The notes under the pieces: generated by a model
The model's database searches: none
The model's input: only the letters and a program-made list of their open reading frames with translations
What the model was told of the DNA's origin: nothing
Made by a program: the position numbers and the translations under genes
Shown: in pieces, positions 21,951 to 32,645 of the stretch
Numbering within the stretch: the first letter of the stretch is position 1
Layout: the number at the start of each line of letters is the position of its first letter
From: Tremella fuciformis
Taxonomy: Eukaryota; Basidiomycota; Tremellomycetes; Tremellales; Tremellaceae
Direction of reading: 5' to 3'
Length of the DNA stretch: 64,000 nt
Assembly (NCBI GenBank): GCA_032768795.1
Contig: CP136494.1
Coordinates: forward strand, 62,001-126,000

Positions 21951-23813
21951 ATGGCCGAGTCGATCCACTCGGAAACATCATCAGTGACCCGGTCGGCCGC
22001 GACGGGGAACACCAATTGGTCCGCTCAGTTGTGGGCAGCCGAGATCAGGCAGCTCGGTGTGGTCGATGTAACATATGATGATGTGTGGGTGGACAGAGTT
22101 CAACCTTGGTCCGTTGCGAGCGACCGGCCGAGTCATATCTTTGGCGTAGACGCCGACCTCTACGATCAAGTCAAGAGGACGATAGGCAACGGCGAAGTGA
22201 GTGGCTGGACGAGATGTCAATCCACGCATCAAGTTAGGCTCGCTCGCTCGCTCGCTGACTACGCCAGGATCCGGGACCAACACCCGTCGACGATGCCCTC
22301 GACGGTTTTCGCTCCCTCCCGTCGTCATGTCTGTCGTGTCTCCCGCCATCATCTCGCGAGCTATGGGTCCTCGCCAATTTTCGATATGCGGTCGCACGCA
22401 TCCGACATCTGCGTCGGCTCAACACCGAGGAGTCGCTCTGGCAGAGTCACATGGAGAGCATGATCAAGGCGTTGATTACAAAAAAGTGGCTCCACGCTGA
22501 GCAGTGAGTCGACTCGAACCCTCCACCCCCCCCCCCCCCCCTCTCTCTCTCTCTCTCTCTGGGCAACGTGGAACGCTCATCAATGCCTCTGATGCCGATG
22601 TCGGTGTCAGTTAACGGGATCGGTCAGTTGTCAGGTGAACGACGCTTACCTCAGCACCAACACACAGCTTCACAGTGACGTGTCCGATCGCTTCGGACTG
22701 CTCATCAGGGTCAAGCCCGATCTTGCCGTCGGCCTGCTCATGGGGAGAATCGACTTCCGGCAGGGCGATGTGACGATGGAACCGGGCGTACCAGTCGAGA
22801 TCTATGCGGCCAGTCGGGGTGTACTGTACAATCTAAATCAGCGTGGGTCCACATCGGCTGCCTTTCATCGTCAAAGCGCAGAGCCAGAGTCCGGGCTGAA
22901 CTGCCAACAGTCCCGTCCTGCCCGTGGTTTCCCCACCTCATCTGCGAGATCAAGAGCTTCCAACGCTCCCCTGGGGAAGTTGAAAAACAGACGGTCATTG
23001 GGATGTACTACGCACTCAATGTCCTTGTCGAGCTCGCGGAGCGCGCCAAGCAAGCCGACCCGATGACCTATGCGCGGAGACCAATGGATCAAATGCTGGG
23101 CAGGGTGTATGGCCTGGCTATTGTCGGCGAGTACTGGACCTTGTGGATGCTGAGCCAAGGTCATGTAGGGGCGGGGCCGAGATACGCAGGTCCCATCGTA
23201 GTCTTGCAAAGCCGCGCTGATGCGTCAGCCCATGCTCCAACTCGATCACGGTCTCGGTCGCGATGCGGCAGACATGAAACGCCTCTTCCTCCACCTGGAC
23301 CGCATCGACGCTGAGGCTCAACCGCGTATTCATTCGATTGGGTTGTGGCTGTTTTGTCTGCGCAACATCTCCCGTGGGGTCAAGCGGGCTAGAGTCATGG
23401 TCAAGGTCGGGCAAGACGATGACAATGATGTCGAAGACAATCTCCAGGTCACGCCGAAACAGACTCGTCGAGTACCAAAGTCTGACTCGGCCCACAGGGA
23501 TCGTGCCATGGGAGAGGGGAAGCGAGCTGGCACCAGCAAAACAAGAGAGAGACCGCAGGCGATTGTGGCCGAGCCAGAGGGAGAGCTCGGGGGCCTGTTC
23601 CGACTGGTTCACCATCCGCTTAAGTCCAAATCTAGGTCGGCGGCTAGCGTATCCGCAAAGGCCAAGGTTGTCGATTGGCTCTCGTGCGTGTCGGATTCCG
23701 CCAGCAGTGCGAGTAGCAGCGGCAGCGTCAATGGAGCATCGCGCGCAAGCAGTCGTGCCTCCCCAAGATGCGGGGTCGAGGCATGCGCAGATATTGTCCT
23801 GGGACCAGGATAG
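21951..23813 (+). CDS. PD-(D/E)XK nuclease-like protein (fungal type)
   Basis: Five exons (21951-22196, 22268-22503, 22628-22842, 22911-23164, 23229-23813) joined by four introns of 71, 124, 68 and 64 nt with GT-AG ends. Donors include GTGAGT and GTGGGT; CTGAC/CTGAA-like branch sites precede the acceptors. All phases agree, giving 511 residues. A PD motif (KPDLAVGL) near residue 190 and, about 45 residues later, ICEIKS match the PD...(D/E)xK catalytic signature; a Gln-containing helix follows (EKQTVIGMYYALN), as in fungal PD-(D/E)XK nuclease-like proteins that are often numerous and linked to repeats. The C-terminal 150 residues are Ser/Lys/Arg-rich and look disordered. Substrate and role are unknown. 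Intron 2 contains a C16 plus (CT)n tract. The gene is intact. It lies between two Helitron 3' ends, so it may be captured cargo (inference). Confidence 0.72.
22526..22560. repeat. C16 plus (CT)n tract within intron 2
   Basis: A mononucleotide C run followed directly by a CT dinucleotide repeat, entirely inside intron 2 of the nuclease-like gene. Confidence 0.85.
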
Positions 23814-24070
23814 GAGCAGACACTCGTCGTCACCCCGATCCGATCGATCTCCGCGGACGAGTCGATGTTCTGGGCTGGAACTTGTGTCGAGACCTGCACT
23901 GATGCACGAGAGCCCACCGCAGGCGAAGAGATGTGATGGCCATCGTCGTTGGGAGGGAGCCTTTTCAACGCCCCCGAGGATGACGATATACCAGGATTGG
24001 AATGAAGAGGAATGGACGAGGCCGGGGGAAGAGGCCATGAATGACCTTGATGACAGACACCTGTTTGGTA

Positions 24071-25438
24071 CAGTGCCCTGTCATAATTGATGGCGAGGTC
24101 CGTGCGGACGGCCGATTTTGACGCTTCTCACTAGAATGGACAGAACTCTTGCATGAATTAAGCTAGAACTCTACAAATCAGTAAAACTCTTGCGAAGACA
24201 CACAGGTACGCACGGTTTAAAGCTGCGCTTGTCTTCTTATCCCTTGACCACAAAACCTTTCTTCAAGCGCACCTCCTCCAACCGCCTTGCCATGCTGTCG
24301 ATGCAGGCATCGATTTTTGCCTGATTCAAGTCGTTCCATGCTCTCTGAGCCTCAAGGAAAAGCTCTTCTTGACTGTAAGGTGTTGTTTGATAAGAGACCA
24401 TACATTTTCAATTGGATTGAGATCTGGAGAGCTGGGTGGATGCGCCACATACTTGAAGCCTTGTCGGATCCCTTGTTCTTGTGTGGTCTGCTTTGTATGG
24501 ACCTTAGCGTTGTCCTCTAAGATCTGCGCCCCCCCATAAGCCCTCCAGCTTGTATTGACTCGCTGCCAGATCCGTTTCAAGACTGTCTTCACAATCTGAT
24601 CTCGATAGATGTCCCCAGTAATCCCCTTCCTCTTTCCCTTGCTCTTGGTCAGGTCAAAGAGCACCAGTTCAGATCGCCCCCCATACCAGATTGCTCCCCA
24701 GCAGTGAATCGTTCCCTTCTTTGACAACAGCTTGGGTACCATGCGATCCTCCCGCTACTCCTCCCCCTTCCTGCGCGTCACATAGGTCTTGTAGGTGGTG
24801 TTGATTTGAAATGCAGATTCATCGGTGTATATTGTACGCCGATGGTCGTCTATGGTGTCTCTGACGCGAGCCTTGGCGTATGTGAGGCGTTGAGAGCGAG
24901 CTTCGGCAGTGAGGAAAGGCTTTACACGAGCTACACAGCGCTTGAGGCCGTATTCAGCGAGGCGCCGTCGAACAGAGGAATTTGACATGGGGAAGCCGTG
25001 GTCGGTGAGAAGGGCAGCGAGTTGTTCAGGTGTGAGAAGGTAGTGTTTCTTGATGATGCGCCTCATGTGCGTCTTGTCGCAAGCGTTGTGGGCAGGAGGA
25101 CGCCCTGGACAAGGTGGGGATCTGCTGCTTCCTGTTCTCTGCTCACGAGCAAGAGCTCTCTTGACAGTGGAAGCTGAGCAGCCAAAGCGACGTGCGACTG
25201 CACTGTGACTCATTGTTCGAGCCGCTTCTGCAAAGGCAGCGCGTTTTGAGGGCGAGTAACACTTCCCAGGCATCGTTCTGGGTCAAGGGATGATGTTAGA
25301 AGCGCCCATACCAAGCTTTGGCCCTTGTATGCATGTCAGACAGGGGAAGAACGAGGTCAATGGTATGCGACAGGGCTAGCGACGCGACGTGTCGAGGTAC
25401 ATACCATCAAAGTCGCCATCAATTATGACAGGGCACTG
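24071..25438 (-). mobile_element. Tc1/mariner DNA transposon
   Basis: A 1,368 bp element with perfect 26 bp terminal inverted repeats starting CAGTGCCCTGTCATAATTGA (24071-24096 and 25413-25438), flanked by TA target duplications (24069-24070 and 25439-25440). One transposase gene lies on the minus strand with two lesions. Confidence 0.96.
24237..25273 (-). pseudogene. Tc1-type transposase, two lesions
   Basis: DDE transposase that cuts and pastes the element at TA sites, start ATG at 25273-25271. N-terminal helix-turn-helix domains: a KRAAFAEAARTMS segment, and PGRPP between the two HTH units. Catalytic residues: D in YTDESAF, D in EDNAKVH, and E in SPDLNPIENVW 34 residues later (DD34E type). 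An in-frame TAG at 24755-24757 splits it into readings of 172 and about 138 codons. A one-base loss near 24373 shifts the last ~43 codons, whose other-frame reading (QRAWNDLNQAKID to VVKG, stop at 24237-24239) is the usual Tc1 C-terminus. Otherwise well preserved, so inactivation looks recent. Confidence 0.93.
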
Positions 25439-25440
25439 TA

Positions 25441-26215
25441 GATGAGTGTGCGAAAGAGATGAGATACCTCATGTGAACAATGGGGACATGTGATGTGTTC
25501 TCATACGTGACCGCGAGCAGCCCCAGATTGATATACAGTACGAGGAGTACTCGCACCGTCAAGTATGTACGTACTGTGACCCGTAGTGTTTCGTGACGGA
25601 CGGATCGTCCTATGTTTGTCTCATGCTCATATGTACGCACACATTCCATGACTCTTTTGTGCCAGTTGACCCGGCCGAGTTCCGGATCCTGGTCGTTTGT
25701 GTTGATCTGACCTGAAGGTCTTCGAGCTACACGTTACAGGTCGAGGCGAGAACCTGGCCGGTGGGACGAGGCAGGCGGTAGGACACATCATATCACAAGA
25801 ACGGGGGGCTGGAGCGGAAGTCAGGGGTGGGTGGGGTTCAGGTTGCATGAGAACAGGTCGGATGGATGACGGGAATCACTCTTGGAGACAAACCTATGAA
25901 AACAGAGGTCGTCGAGGAGGTTTCGATCGTCCCGTGAGCACGAGAAGGTTCTCATTTCTGAGTGGAGCGTGATTTCCATAGCGAGATAGGCGGCTAGCAT
26001 GAATATGCTTCATCGGGCCTAAACGACACGGTCGTGACGTTCTCCTAGTGTCCGTGTCGGCGGCGGAGGTCTTTTGGCTCAACGTGATTGTGTCCTGTCA
26101 CCTTTCACTCACTACTATTGGCTAGACCAACACTCTAATAAAAAAACACGACTCCGAGAAGTGACCAAGATAAACCATGTGGCCCGTCCAACGTCCCTCT
26201 GACCAGAGCCCCCCG
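25441..26215. other. No supported gene
   Basis: Short frames only. The sequence immediately left of the second Helitron tail may be part of that element. Confidence 0.3.
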
Positions 26216-26312
26216 TTCAAGCTTTTGCATGTGCTGGGAGCTTCACCTGCTTCACGTTCACTCAAAATTCACAACCCACTCGGCCCGTGAATTTCACGGG
26301 TCAAGACACTGG
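26216..26312 (+). mobile_element. Helitron 3' terminus 2 (hairpin plus CTGG)
   Basis: Same design as terminus 1. GTTCAAGCTTTTGCATGTGC is followed by CCCGTGAATTTCACGGG (26284-26300) and ends CTGG at 26309-26312 before T. The hairpin stem is identical to the first one while the distal bases differ, as between related Helitron families. The 5' end is not identified. Confidence 0.8.
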
Positions 26313-26589
26313 TGCCCATATACTATTACCGTCCGGGAGCCCCGTCGAATCAGGCGAGAGTTGACCGGAGCCTTGAGTGACCTGACCAGACCTTTAGAAC
26401 GACAATGATGCAGAGGCAGTCGGTGTCGGTGTCAATGTTGACCCACGATTCAACCCTCAGAGTGATCATGAGCCGATTTCCATCTTTGAAGCTCTCACCA
26501 GGTTCAGACCTATCGCTTTTTGCTCCGATGCTGCGTGTCAAGCATCGTGTACCCGCTATGCAGATGTTGCATCTTTGTCATCGCAACAG

Positions 26590-27620
26590 TAGGACCGATC
26601 CACTACATGCTGGTGGCGGCAGCAAGCAGCCTGGCGCTGGTCTTGGGTTCCTTCACGCCCTTGCCCTTCACTGTATGCTCGCCACCAGAGCTCTCATCAC
26701 TGTTCGTATTGCTCTGCTTGTCGCGATGACCTCTGTGTCGGTCCCTGCAGTCCCTATGGGTCTTGCGCTGACTTGCATAATCCTTCTCCTTGCGCTCACG
26801 CGCCCAATGACCCTTCTCTCCGCGTTTCCACCACTTGTTGACCTTCCTGGCCTTGCCGCAATCCTTGGTCACCATGATAATCTTTCCATCATTCCTCTGT
26901 GTCAGGCCGTTCTGATCAAAGCGTGTGTGAGGGTGTGGCGGCCTAGCACGGCGGCGTGCTGTCTCTGCGGTGTATTTGGAGAGAACAATCGCCAAGGTCT
27001 GCTTTTCCTTGGCGATAGGGACTAGCTCTGCTCGATGGGTGTTGAAGGCAGGACCCAGGCTCATCGAACCTCTGGGCGTGCTCAGTATTACTCGGGACGA
27101 ACCCGATCTGCTTGCCGTCTGCGTTAGCCTTTGAAAACGGCGCGCTCTTGTCGTCCGTTGAAGCATCGCCGCGTAGGTTCATTGTCTATCGCCCGGACTG
27201 CGGATTGCGCTGATTATCTAGGAGACCCGCCTCGTGCGGCTCGTCACAGTATTGCCACATGTTGACGGCAGCGAGAAGATCCTCGATGTTGAGCCGCACG
27301 GCCTCTGAAATCGTCCCCTTCAATACCGCCTGCGCCCTGCTCTCCCGGGCTTGCCACCGTGCCGTGCCCAGTTCTTCTTAGCCTCGGCACTGAGCGTGCC
27401 GGTGCTGGACCCGGCCCGCATGACCGAACCAGTGCGAATCCGGCGCTCGGCGGTTGCAACACGCCCGGGCTCAAGATCGACGCCCAGGGCAGCGTTCCAG
27501 CAGTCACCCGGCTGCAGAGCAGCTTCTACTGCTGCCCGCCATGGCGCATATGACGAAGGATCGTGGGATAGCTTCGGGATCGCGTCTAGGTAGATTAGAG
27601 GCAGACATTGGGATGAAGGT
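26590..27620 (-). pseudogene. Ty1/Copia gag fossil
   Basis: Read on the minus strand from about 27617, it matches the N-terminal 350 codons of the Copia element at 41652. Shared blocks include DAIPKLSHDPSSYAPWRAAVE, DCWNAALG.DLEPGRVA, AVRL.IEDLLAA.NMW, LRGDAS.D, and the zinc-knuckle remnant KGHWARE. The reading jumps between frames and has stops, and the first knuckle cysteines are lost. Only the gag part is present; no pol or LTR was found beside it. It is more decayed than the 41.6 kb copy. Confidence 0.85.
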
Positions 27621-28653
27621 ATCTGGAAGGCGGTCTGTTCTGTGCGCAAGCGGGGTCGTTGCAAGACAGGCATGCAGTGTACGTCAGCAGAACGATACCC
27701 CGCAGCCAACGACTCTCAAGAGAAGACTGTTTCTAGACCAGACGCTGTCCCCATGTGCTTACGGGTACGAAGCCCTTGTCCTATCACCCCTCTAGCCTTG
27801 TCTGACGGCTTGTACGTGTCCTCAAGCGTCTGCGTCGGTACGGTGACAGCTCGATAGATAGATAGCCAGTGACGTTGTTCACGCTCTGAGCGGAGAGTTG
27901 GGACTTTGAATCTGTCACACAACGCTCGGGAGCATACATTCGCCGATCTATGCAGCTCTGCACACATGTATCATCGTTCTACAGACCTGTGCGCAGCCAC
28001 CGCTCCATAATCTTATTGGTCATGACTCCCGTCATAATGCCCAAAGAGACAATGCTCACCTCAGGAGACGTCCTTAGGGCCTCATGTTCGACATGGAGGT
28101 GTCACAAACTTTGTCGGCGATCAAGTCCCTGTCTGAGCCAGCCAGAGCAGGGGTACGAGGCGGTTCGTCTGAACGTCAATTTGTATCGAGCCATTACGCT
28201 CTGTGCTTGGCCGGCACAGTGACTGTGACCTCGATCCCAACCGTGTTGACCTCGGGAATGACCTGTCTCTGAGAGATCCTCGTCCACGACGCCGAGATAC
28301 GCCGTCGAGACTGGTTTGATAGCAGGCAGGTCCTATTGTGGCATGCTCGCGAATAATGCTGGAGGCCCGCTCGGCAGCAACAGCGGTAGTAACCATGCCG
28401 TCGGTCCTTGAGGGGCCATTTGCATGGCCAATCGAAAGCCTCGCCCCGCATGGGACCTTGGCTGCCCTCCCTCGAAGCATTCCGGGTCGACTTGTGGCAA
28501 CGATGGTACACCAAGTCATGACTCACCTCAGATTTCAAATTGTACTCGAGTAGTTGTGCACGGGCTCTTCTCTCTTCATCATCACATTCCGAGCTGGGCG
28601 CCAAGCAAAGCGAAACGCCGTAGAAGGACATTTGCGCTCAGGAGGGCCCGTCA
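27621..28653. other. No supported gene
   Basis: Several short overlapping frames with no recognisable domain. A minus-strand patch at about 28250-28450 has protein-like composition but no start or splice context. Confidence 0.3.
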
Positions 28654-29334
28654 TGTCCCTCTCCCTCTGCCAAATCCCTGACTGACCCGTCAGCGCTCCC
28701 GTCGCAAGTGTTGAGAGCAAGGAAGGACAAGGAGTTTTGGCGAGACTAGGCAAGACAAGGCAAGAAAAGGCATAATAAGACTTACAAGTACAGGCATCTC
28801 CCGCAGCCATATGGGGGACGGAGCAAGAGAGAGTGTGTGAGAGAAATGTCTCGATGCACAACAACAATCGCAAGAGTACTGGAGACTACGAACCTACGGA
28901 CGCCTCTATATAGACCGCACTCTCTCTCCATTACGGTATCTCATCCTCTCCGCCTTTTGTCTACGTTTGTCGAGCTCTATTGTTTGCGACAAGGCGCGCC
29001 GAGTCTTATTGTGCTGCGGCGCCACCCAATGCAGTCCTATTGTCTGCGACTGAGCCGTGCTGACCAAGCCATCGTTGCTCTTATTGTGCTGATGCGACGA
29101 GCATGACGAGGTCAGCCAAAGTGCTGCGATCCTTGTTGTCCGACGGCAACGACTGCTGAGTGCTCATTGTTGACGGCGAGAGCTATTGTGCGGCGGAGGG
29201 TCCTTCGGGAGGCAGGGGATTGTCGGGAAACGGCAAGACCAGGCGGCGAGAATCGTCGGAACTCGGCGAGCTTTGGCAAGGATGGGTCGAGTCACGCGGT
29301 GCAACTCTGATCTGGTCTGGCGTCATTTGTGACA
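28654..29334 (+). repeat. LTR-E copy 1 (LTR-B-related solo LTR)
   Basis: It shows the LTR-B layout in order: the CCCTCTCC/CAAATCCC start, the GGGACGGAGC-GAGAGAGTG block, GAGAGTACTGGAG, a TATATAGACC box near 28900, repeated CCTATTGT blocks, and the end CGTCATTTGTGACA. The sequence differs clearly from LTR-B, so I treat it as a separate family. The left end is uncertain and no clear target duplication was found (CGTCA left, GCTCG right). Confidence 0.7.
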
Positions 29335-30252
29335 GCTCGTCTGTTCCTTGCCTTCCTCTGTCATCCTATAAACATATATCTCGTCACTCTCTGGCTTTGT
29401 CAGGTCGCTGGGACGTTCTGCTGACTTTCTGATACTCTCGTCGTCTCAATTTTATGCAAACCCGTTCATCATTCACATCGCATTACTCCTAGTCCTGTTT
29501 GATCATTTCTGACTGAGCAACCACACATCCGCCTGTAAGTGCGCCATCATGCCCACTCGGGACGAGACTATCCTGCCTGCAGGCACACTTCCGAGCTCTT
29601 GGTTGTGGGCCTTTTGCTCGCGAATGTCGATTCTGTGTTGACCCTCCTTTGACCCAGATCTGCCACCAAGGCTAACGATGCTGATCACTTTAGGCTGTAT
29701 CGCTTTTCATGGTGGCTCGAAGTAGCCTTGACCCTCTTCCCTCCGTTGCTGTCTCCCATAGAGGCTGGGAGTAATCAGGCACGCTGAACCGGGGCGGCCC
29801 CATACCTGTACTAACTTGTTCCAGGTCAGTTGGCCAGGTCCCGTGAAGATCACCATCGACATCAAGACCTGCCTCGAGGGATGAGGGGTAAACACGATGT
29901 AGATGTCGTAATGGCGCAAGAGCAGAGGACCCGCAGAGGCAAATGCCAAAGACGAAACGAGAGTCGACAGCGACAACGACTACTTGATGGGGCTAGCCAA
30001 TGCCTTGAGGGCGTAGCGCCGTCGACGTGGACGGTCAAGACCAGCGCGAAAGTGACGACGAGGCGAAAGAGCGCGGGGGCGCCGTCACATATATAAGGTC
30101 AATGGTTTCTCGCGCGTCTTTCATCTGCTTTCTTCACCTTGAGACGCCCCACCATCATGACGCCTCTGACAGTCTCGATGAGCCCTTGTGGCTTCCACTG
30201 GAAAGGTCACGAGTCGTCAGCTCCAACTAGTCAGTGGTTGTCCTATAGTTGA
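29335..30252. other. 5' flank of the bZIP-like gene, no supported gene
   Basis: No recognisable coding sequence. The last 150 bases carry short GT-AG-like signals, so a 5' non-coding exon is possible. Confidence 0.3.
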
Positions 30253-31240
30253 ATGGGCGCTGCTGATCTGCTCGCAGCTCCGTTGATGCTCTCGTCGTCC
30301 CCACCGCCCCTCTTCCCAGAGCTTGACAAGTACGGCCGACTGGGTTATAGTTTTGAGGACGCCCACCCTCCGTATGCTGACACGGCTACTGACCTCGTTG
30401 TCTCGGAACGCATGTTGGCGCAGGCAATGTCCGCTCCTACACGCCTTGAAGTCTGCGTGGACGATGGTGGCGAGTCCAGTGAGGACATTGACGATGCCTT
30501 TCCCATCCCACCATTCGAACAGAGGCCGTTGAGAGAAGTTGAGGACAAGAAGAAGACTCCGATTCAGAGAACGGTGAGTGTCACAACTGGATTTGCTTCA
30601 TTCAGTCTCACTCGCAGGATCCGCACGGCGACGCTGGCGAAACCACCGAAGTCGAGTTCCCCCTTCCTCGCCGCAGTGTACGATCTTCCCTTTAGAGCTG
30701 GACGCGAGCGTCACCATCACTATCCCCAAAGCACTCGCCAAAGCCATCGCCATCGCTTGCTTCTTCACCTTCTCCTGCCCCCTCCGACATCTTGTCATAC
30801 TCGGCGTTTGCCCGAGGGTCATCACGCACGTCCACCGCGAGCAGGCCCGTCCCGCATGGCTTGCTTCCGGCGAAAAGGCCCCCCAAGCGCCCCCGAGTGT
30901 ACAAGCCTCGCAAGAGGCAAGCCCAGCAAGATCAGAACAAGGTCGCCCAAGAGAAGTACAGAGACAAGGTCAAAGATTCGAGCAACGCGGTGTGTCTGTG
31001 GACGGAGTGAGTAGTGAGAGGGCTGACAGACTTAGGCGTTTCGTTTCATTCAGCGCGGGATGCGAGTCATGTACGGTCCTGGCTCACTCTCTCGCCGCGC
31101 GATTGACCTACTGGCACTGTTTGCTGAGATCGACAAGGAGATGACAGGTGTGTCCTTTGTCTCTTCCTTGATGCCATGACTGACCACCAGAGATTGACCC
31201 TCGGCAGGCTGAGCTCCTCAGGTCCGATGCCGGGTTGTGA
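30253..31240 (+). pseudogene. bZIP-like basic-region protein, interrupted by TAG
   Basis: Four exons (30253-30573, 30618-30989, 31036-31147, 31191-31240) with introns of 44, 46 and 43 nt, GT-AG, in consistent phase; 285 codons in all. Codon 133 (30693-30695) is TAG. The N-terminus is acidic; a Ser/Pro linker follows. Residues near 210-230 are basic (KRPPKRPRVYKPRKR), followed by QNKVAQEKYRDKVKD, which resembles the basic region of ATF4/Gcn4-type bZIP factors (QNK.AA..YR). The expected leucine zipper after it is weak, so the identification is tentative. The TAG could lie in a short unrecognised intron (a weak GTCGAG...TTTAG pair would remove it in phase), or the gene may be a pseudogene. Confidence 0.5.
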
Positions 31241-31817
31241 CGGCGAGCAAGTTAAAAGTTGTGATATTCCAATGAAAATCTTGAGCTTCTTGCTATTCAA
31301 GGTTGGACTGCAAGGCGTCACGAGCTACAAATGCACTCCCAGATGAACAATCACAACATGGAACAACGACGACGGTCTGAGCGTCAGTTGATGGCGTGTT
31401 TCATCTCGCGCTCGGACCATCCTTCTTTCAACGATTCTATAGTTCTGGGTCATTGGTACTTGCTTCCTTCTCTGTGCTCTTGCTCCAGATACTCGCAGAC
31501 CATCTCGCGAGCACGAGGCCACACATATTGTCCTCGCAAACTGCTCGCTTCCAAAGCATGCGAGCACGAACACGCCCCGATCTTATGGCGCCTCTCCTCT
31601 TCCTGCAATCTCCACCTTGTCTGCCCACTCGAGATCCAAACGGCGGAGCTGTGGCTCATGAGCGGGCCCGAGAGTGCAACCTGCTCATTTCATTGTTCAT
31701 CATGGGAATACAACAGACAGTGACCTCGATTGCTTGCCTCTGCGCCCGCGGCCGCCAAGCGTTCGTCCTGACTGAATCACTCACCAACTCACTCACTCAC
31801 AGGGCGTCCGGCGCCCG
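31241..31817. other. No supported gene
   Basis: Short frames on both strands in the left flank of solo LTR-H. Confidence 0.3.
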
Positions 31818-32488
31818 TGTTATGACCCTACAGCTCGGCCCATAACACAAACAACACATCAGCCACAGTCAACACTTATACCGGAGATCACCAACATAAC
31901 ACTATACTTATTCCACCGACCCAATCCACAGTCACTACTTATTCCGCCAATCACCGACAAAACACTATACTACTTCCAACGACTCAGCCACAGTCAATAC
32001 TTTTATTGGTGATCTCAATACTATAATCGGTGACCTTCCCTGGAGTCAGTACTTTTCCCGGTGACCTGGCTCACCGACCTCAAGCCCCCTTACCATTCCA
32101 AGTAATTCAGTACAAGCCACTGCAGCAAGGAGAATCGCTTGCAGTCGAGGAATATCAAGTGCTAGGAAAACTTTCATGCGGAATGGGTGGCAAATAGCCT
32201 TCGGCGTAGAGGGTCTGAGGTCTATATAAGGAGGCCCGTTTCTGGCCTAGAGATCTCCTATTCGGAGATCGATTCTTGTAGTTGCTTCTCATAGCTTTCT
32301 TGCACTCGAGTCTGCTTCCTTGCGCACCCAGCCTTGAGCGCCCATCGACTTCGACATTCGACTTCGATCTTCAGCCATTTACTTCCAATCGTCCGGTACT
32401 GTACGTCCCAGACTGTATTTCCTCTTACCTCCGTGTGTGTATCACCCGTCCGCCTACCTTGGCTAGCTACCAAGGCCAGGTCATAACA
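31818..32488 (+). mobile_element. Solo LTR-H copy 1
   Basis: 671 bp with perfect 10 bp inverted termini TGTTATGACC...GGTCATAACA, flanked by the 5 bp duplication GCCCG (31813-31817 and 32489-32493). It contains repeated motifs of the CAGTCAATACTT and CACCGA..AACACTATACT type, and a TATA box (CTATATAAGG) at about 32221. It ends 157 bp upstream of the ATG of the secreted-protein gene. A second copy begins at 63748. Confidence 0.93.
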
Positions 32489-32645
32489 GCCCGTTACGCC
32501 CTCGCAACTGCAACGCCCTCGCACCCTCATATATGGAACAGCTCGCCCCCACAGCCGTCTCGACCCGTCTCACATTCTCTCTTTAGCTCATTTCGACCCT
32601 TTTCTGCACTGCATCTTCTCGCCCCCCATCGCTCGAGGCTGCAAT
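32489..32645 (+). promoter_or_regulatory. Likely native promoter/leader of the secreted-protein gene
   Basis: Between solo LTR-H and the ATG. CATATATGG near 32529-32537 is a plausible TATA box, followed by a pyrimidine-rich stretch typical of fungal transcription starts. Confidence 0.45.

Noticed and set aside
23118..24038. 306-codon minus-strand frame
   Set aside because: Antisense shadow of exons 4-5 of the nuclease-like gene, which has splice sites and motifs on the plus strand.
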